Assembly: GCA_001789645.1 (NCBI GenBank)
Contig: MGAG01000009.1
Coordinates: 699 to 35,481 of the forward strand
Direction of reading: 5' to 3'
Source: Candidatus Roizmanbacteria bacterium RIFCSPLOWO2_01_FULL_37_12
GTDB lineage: Bacteria; Patescibacteriota; Microgenomatia; UBA1406; GWC2-37-13
Length of the DNA stretch: 34,783 bases
A program made the position numbers and the translations under genes. The notes under the pieces are model-generated. The model was not told the DNA's origin. It saw nothing but the letters and a program-made list of their open reading frames with translations, and searched no databases. Shown piece after piece: positions 31,108-34,783 of the stretch (position 1 is the stretch's first letter; every line of letters starts with the position of its first letter).

Positions 31108-32538
31108 ATGGTAAAGAAAAAATTTTATATCACCACTGCAATTCCATACGTCAATGCTAAACCACACATCGGTCATGCGCTGGAATTTGTTCAAGCGGAT
31201 GTAATGGCCAAATTTCATCGACTATTGAATGAAGATGTTCTGCTTTTATCGGGCGCGGACGAAAACGCCTTAAAAAATATCCAAGCTGCGGAAAAAGCTG
31301 GAGTTCCTGTTCAAGAGTTCATTGATCAAAATGCTGAACTTTTTAAAAACCTTGCTGATAAACTAAATATACACTTTGATGTTTTTCAAAAAGGCAGCGA
31401 CCAAAAAAAACATTTTCTCTCAAGCCAGCTGCTCTGGAATCTTTGTTTTAAAAACGGCGACATTTATAAAAAAAAATATACAGGATTATATTGCGTTGGT
31501 TGCGAAACATTTTACGCTTCTGATGAATTGAATAAAAAGGGTGAGTGTTTTGAACACCCGGGTAAAAAACTTGAAGAAGTGTCGGAGGAAAATTATTTTT
31601 TTAAACTTTCAAAATACCAAAAACAAATAATCGAACTGATTTCAACCGATAAATTAAAAATTGTCCCTGATTTCCGAAAAAAAGAAATTCTCTCCTTTTT
31701 AAATAAACTTCTTCTGGATATCAGTATTTCGAGGACAAATGAAAGGGCAAAAAACTGGGGAGTACCCGTTCCTAATGATCCAAGTCAAAGAATTTATGTC
31801 TGGTTTGACGCCTTAAATATCTACCAATCCGGAATTGGATTCGGTTGGGATGAAAAAATCTATAAAAAATGGTGGCCCGTTGATATTCACGTTATTGGTA
31901 AAGGTATAACTAGGTTTCATGCTATATATTGGCCGGCTTTTCTTCTCTCTGCAAAATTACCATTACCAAAGGCTTTATTTGTTCATGGATACCTCACAGT
32001 TGAGGGTCAAAAAATGTCCAAAACTATAGGAAACGTAATAGACCCCTTAGAACTAATTGAAAAATACGGAGTTGATGCAATCAGATATTATCTTCTAAGA
32101 GAAATCCCACCCTATGATGACGGCGACTTTTCCCATTCCCGCATGAAAGAAGTCTATGATTCTGATTTGGCGAATGAACTTGGTAATCTCATTTCGCGTT
32201 TGACTAACCTCGCAGAGAAAGATAAGCTTCGCAATTCCAATAAAACAATTAAACAATATAACAATTTAACAATTGCGTCTTTCGATTCATTCCAATTCAA
32301 TAAAATACTTGAGAACATCTGGTTAGAAATCAAAGATCTTAATAAATCAATCGACGATTTTGCTCCCTGGAGCAAAAAACCTGCCGAACGCAAAGATTTT
32401 CTGCTTCAATCTATTAATAGATTAAAGCAAATAGGTTTTGAATTACGACCATTTATTCCTGCGACTGCGGAAAAAATTCTTCAGGCAACTCAAGGCAAAA
32501 TTAAAAAATCCGAACCTTTATTTCCCAGATTAACCTAA
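31108..32538 (+). CDS. metG: Methionyl-tRNA synthetase
   Basis: A class I aminoacyl-tRNA synthetase charging tRNA-Met. The 476-residue protein has HIGH (20-23) in PYVNAKPHIGHALE, a zinc-knuckle insertion with C129-x2-C132 and a later Cys/His pair (ECFEHPG), the WFDALNIY substrate motif and KMSK (302-305) in GQKMSKTIGN. An alpha-helical anticodon domain follows. There is no C-terminal EMAPII-like dimerisation domain, so it is the short form. The junction around residues 375-391 (RNSNKTIKQYNNLTIAS) is encoded by a low-complexity foldback. metG is divergent from the small gene to its left. Confidence 0.95.
   Translation: MVKKKFYITTAIPYVNAKPHIGHALEFVQADVMAKFHRLLNEDVLLLSGADENALKNIQAAEKAGVPVQEFIDQNAELFKNLADKLNIHFDVFQKGSDQKKHFLSSQLLWNLCFKNGDIYKKKYTGLYCVGCETFYASDELNKKGECFEHPGKKLEEVSEENYFFKLSKYQKQIIELISTDKLKIVPDFRKKEILSFLNKLLLDISISRTNERAKNWGVPVPNDPSQRIYVWFDALNIYQSGIGFGWDEKIYKKWWPVDIHVIGKGITRFHAIYWPAFLLSAKLPLPKALFVHGYLTVEGQKMSKTIGNVIDPLELIEKYGVDAIRYYLLREIPPYDDGDFSHSRMKEVYDSDLANELGNLISRLTNLAEKDKLRNSNKTIKQYNNLTIASFDSFQFNKILENIWLEIKDLNKSIDDFAPWSKKPAERKDFLLQSINRLKQIGFELRPFIPATAEKILQATQGKIKKSEPLFPRLT
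32230..32277. repeat. In-frame low-complexity foldback inside metG
   Basis: CGCAATT (32230-32236) pairs perfectly with AATTGCG (32271-32277). The interior repeats the word ACAATT/ACAATA several times. It encodes the linker between the catalytic and anticodon-binding parts of MetRS. The style matches the AT-rich intergenic spacers. Confidence 0.6.
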
Positions 32539-32551
32539 TTTCTAATTCGTC

Positions 32552-32579
32552 ATTCTGGTAAGCGGAGTGCATCCAGAAT
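32552..32579. repeat. Short foldback between metG and the PBP gene
   Basis: ATTCTGG (32552-32558) pairs with CCAGAAT (32573-32579) around a 14-base loop, in the 49-base gap, ending eight bases before the next ATG. It may act as a weak terminator or belong to the dispersed foldback class. Confidence 0.55.
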
Positions 32580-32587
32580 CTCTGTTT

Positions 32588-34783
32588 ATGAAAAAATTAA
32601 TAAGAAAACTTCATAAAAAAATTAAGTCTAAAATCGATAAGTCAAAACACCGGAAAAAAATTTACTTGGTGTTAATTTCCAGCGGGATTCTTGTTGTAGT
32701 CCTATTTATCTATTTTTTTATTTTTTATCAGTTGCCAACTCCAACAAGTCTCAAAGATTATAAAGTAATTCCTTTATCTACACATATCCTCGACCGGAAC
32801 GGTGTATTATTATATGAAATATTTAAGGATGAAAAGCGTACTCTTGTAAAAGTAAAGGATCTGCCCGATTACGTAAAACAGTCAACTATTGCAATAGAAG
32901 ACAAGAATTTTTATAAGCATGGTGGAGTTTCCTTTTTTGGCGGAATTCTTCGTGCAATCAAAGACACCATCTTGAGAAAAAAACTTCAGGGGGGGTCAAC
33001 TATTACCCAACAATTGGTCAAAAGCGCCCTGTTGACCCCGGAAAGAACTATCAGGAGAAAAATGAGGGAAATTGTTTTGGCCTTTTGGACAGAATCGATC
33101 TTTAGTAAGGATGAAATTCTCGAACTTTATCTGAACCAAGTTCCCTACGGTGGATCTGCTTACGGAATCGAAGAGGCCGCTCAGACTTATTTTGACAAGC
33201 AAGCGAAAAAATTGACTCTTCCTGAAGCGGCTTTTTTAGCCGGACTTCCCCAAGCCCCCTCCCTCTATTCCCCTTATTTAAATCCTGATTTAGCTTTAAA
33301 ACGGCGAAATGAAGTCTTAAAAGCAATGCTTAGTGAAAAATATCTGAAAAAAGAGACGCACGATAAATTAACTAAGCAAAAATTAAGCATACAACCCCCT
33401 AAACAAAATATAAAGGCTCCTCACTTTACTTTTTATGTCAAATCTCAACTGGAGGAACTTTACGGTATTAAACAAGTTGAAGAAGGCGGGCTGCAGGTAA
33501 CAACTACCTTGGATCTTGACATTCAGGAAAATTCGGAAAAAGTACTGAAAGAGGAACTTGAAAAAATAAAAGATCTCAAAGTCTCAAACGGAGCAATTTT
33601 AGTAACTCGTCCTTCAACCGGTGAAATTATATCTATGGTAGGATCAGCTGATTATTTTGCTTCACCCTCCGGGGCATTCAACGTCACAACTGCCGAAAGA
33701 CAACCGGGAAGCTCGATAAAACCTATAAACTATGCAATCGGCTTAGAGCGAAAAATTGTTACTGCAGCAACACTTTTTTTAGATATTCCAACCTGCTTTT
33801 TTGCTGCGGGTCAACCGACCAAGTACTGTCCTCAGAATTACGACGGAGTATTTCATGGCGCCTCCCAACTTCGTTTTGCCCTGGGTAATTCTTATAATAT
33901 ACCCGCAGTAAAGATGCTTGCACTCAACGGTGTGGAAAATTTCGTCGCATCTTCGTCTGCCTTTACAATGACTTCCTTTAAAGATCCCAAAAATTATGGG
34001 CTTTCACTTACATTAGGCGGTGGAGAAGTAAAAATGACCGAGATGGCTCAGGCTTTTTCCGCTTTTCCGAACCGCGGTATTCCGAAAAAACTAATTTCTA
34101 TATTGCAGGTTAAAAATAAAAAAGGAGATGTTTTGTATACATTTAAAGATCCAAATTATGTAAAAGAAATTATAAAACCGCTGCAGAGTCCCAACTTTTT
34201 TGCTATCAAAGGAAAAAAAGCCATTAGTCCTGAGACAGCATTTATAATCTCGCATATACTTTTGGATAATAACGCTAGATCTGCAGCTTTTGGTTCTTCA
34301 TCTTATCTGAATATTCCCAACAAAGCAGTCTCGGTAAAAACCGGAACCACCGATGATAAAAAAGATAACTGGACTATTGGTTTTACTCCGAACTTCTTAA
34401 CGGCCGTTTGGGTAGGAAATAACGACAATACTCCAATGCATCCCTATCTGACTTCGGGAGTCACCGGGGCCGCGCCAATCTGGAATAAAATAATGACCTA
34501 TGTTTTAAAAAATCAGCCTGATCTTTGGCCGGTAAGACCACAGGATGTCATCGGACGTCAAGTCTGCTGGGATACCGGTAATATGATGAATAAAAATCCA
34601 GATGGAACAGAAAGCTGTAAAGCCCGTTTTGAATACTTTATCAAAGGAACAGAAAATATTTCAAATGAGACAAAAATCGAAAAAACCCAAGTCCCTGTTA
34701 ACCGAGACACGGGCAAGATGACTACTGTCGAAGATCCGGCGCATGAAATGAAGGAAAAAACGATTATCAAAGACAAATTCTCG
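32588..34783 (+). CDS. Class A penicillin-binding protein (PBP1A-like), cut by right edge
   Basis: I translated this frame by hand: 732 codons with no stop up to the window end. The protein is a bifunctional peptidoglycan synthase. A basic N-terminus precedes a membrane anchor (about residues 27-47). The GT51 glycosyltransferase domain has AIEDKNFYKHGG with the catalytic Glu at 104, and GGSTITQQLVK near 138-148. The transpeptidase domain has SxxK at S375-K378 (QPGSSIKP), SxN at S435-N437 and KTG at 584-586 (VKTGTT), all intact. The C-terminal tail after about 660 is charged and continues outside the window. The ATG at 32588 follows a short foldback; no ribosome site is seen. Confidence 0.94.
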   Translation, partial: MKKLIRKLHKKIKSKIDKSKHRKKIYLVLISSGILVVVLFIYFFIFYQLPTPTSLKDYKVIPLSTHILDRNGVLLYEIFKDEKRTLVKVKDLPDYVKQSTIAIEDKNFYKHGGVSFFGGILRAIKDTILRKKLQGGSTITQQLVKSALLTPERTIRRKMREIVLAFWTESIFSKDEILELYLNQVPYGGSAYGIEEAAQTYFDKQAKKLTLPEAAFLAGLPQAPSLYSPYLNPDLALKRRNEVLKAMLSEKYLKKETHDKLTKQKLSIQPPKQNIKAPHFTFYVKSQLEELYGIKQVEEGGLQVTTTLDLDIQENSEKVLKEELEKIKDLKVSNGAILVTRPSTGEIISMVGSADYFASPSGAFNVTTAERQPGSSIKPINYAIGLERKIVTAATLFLDIPTCFFAAGQPTKYCPQNYDGVFHGASQLRFALGNSYNIPAVKMLALNGVENFVASSSAFTMTSFKDPKNYGLSLTLGGGEVKMTEMAQAFSAFPNRGIPKKLISILQVKNKKGDVLYTFKDPNYVKEIIKPLQSPNFFAIKGKKAISPETAFIISHILLDNNARSAAFGSSSYLNIPNKAVSVKTGTTDDKKDNWTIGFTPNFLTAVWVGNNDNTPMHPYLTSGVTGAAPIWNKIMTYVLKNQPDLWPVRPQDVIGRQVCWDTGNMMNKNPDGTESCKARFEYFIKGTENISNETKIEKTQVPVNRDTGKMTTVEDPAHEMKEKTIIKDKFS

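Overview
The window looks like a chromosomal segment from a Candidate Phyla Radiation (Patescibacteria) bacterium, most likely of the Microgenomates type. This rests on the AT-rich coding style, small compact genes, a RAYT-type transposase, an archaeal-type AMP phosphorylase, MurL next to the cell wall genes, and short foldback repeats between genes. The lineage is inferred from gene content; no rRNA is present to confirm it. UGA is used as a stop (PgeF, YvcK, MraY), so the UGA=Gly code of Absconditabacteria/Gracilibacteria does not apply.

Most of the window is a rearranged division and cell wall (dcw) cluster. From left to right: a partial murL (-) running off the left edge; ftsW-murG-ftsQ-ftsA-ftsZ (+); a reverse block murJ-AMP phosphorylase-mltG; then mraZ-rsmH-ftsL-ftsI-murE-pgeF (+); a three-zinc-ribbon protein (-); murC-murB-murA-nucleotidyltransferase-yvcK-dgkA-mraY (+); and ftsK (-). 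The half that is distal in the classical cluster (ftsW to ftsZ) precedes the proximal half (mraZ to murE). murD, murF and ddl are absent here. After ftsK come a RAYT transposase with its palindromes, a small hypothetical gene, rpsO-pnp (-), two small membrane proteins, metG and a class A penicillin-binding protein cut by the right edge.

Together the genes cover lipid II synthesis (MurA, MurB, MurC, MurL, MurE, MraY, MurG), flipping (MurJ), polymerisation and cross-linking (FtsW/FtsI, PBP1A), glycan termination (MltG), lipid carrier supply (DgkA-type kinase), the Z-ring (FtsZ, FtsA, FtsQ, FtsL) and chromosome segregation (FtsK).

Two patterns cut across the genes. First, almost every gap longer than about 40 bases holds a foldback (inverted-repeat) element, often ending within a few bases of the next start codon. 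Two of these, ftsA/ftsZ and rpsO/pnp, belong to one sequence family, and similar repeat-like stretches lie in frame inside murC, metG and the transposase. Second, I see no convincing Shine-Dalgarno core before the starts, while murJ, mraZ, ftsK, rpsO and metG have a -10-like box about 6-10 bases before ATG, suggesting leaderless or near-leaderless mRNAs. A 10-bp-spaced TGG array at mraZ fits a MraZ operator.
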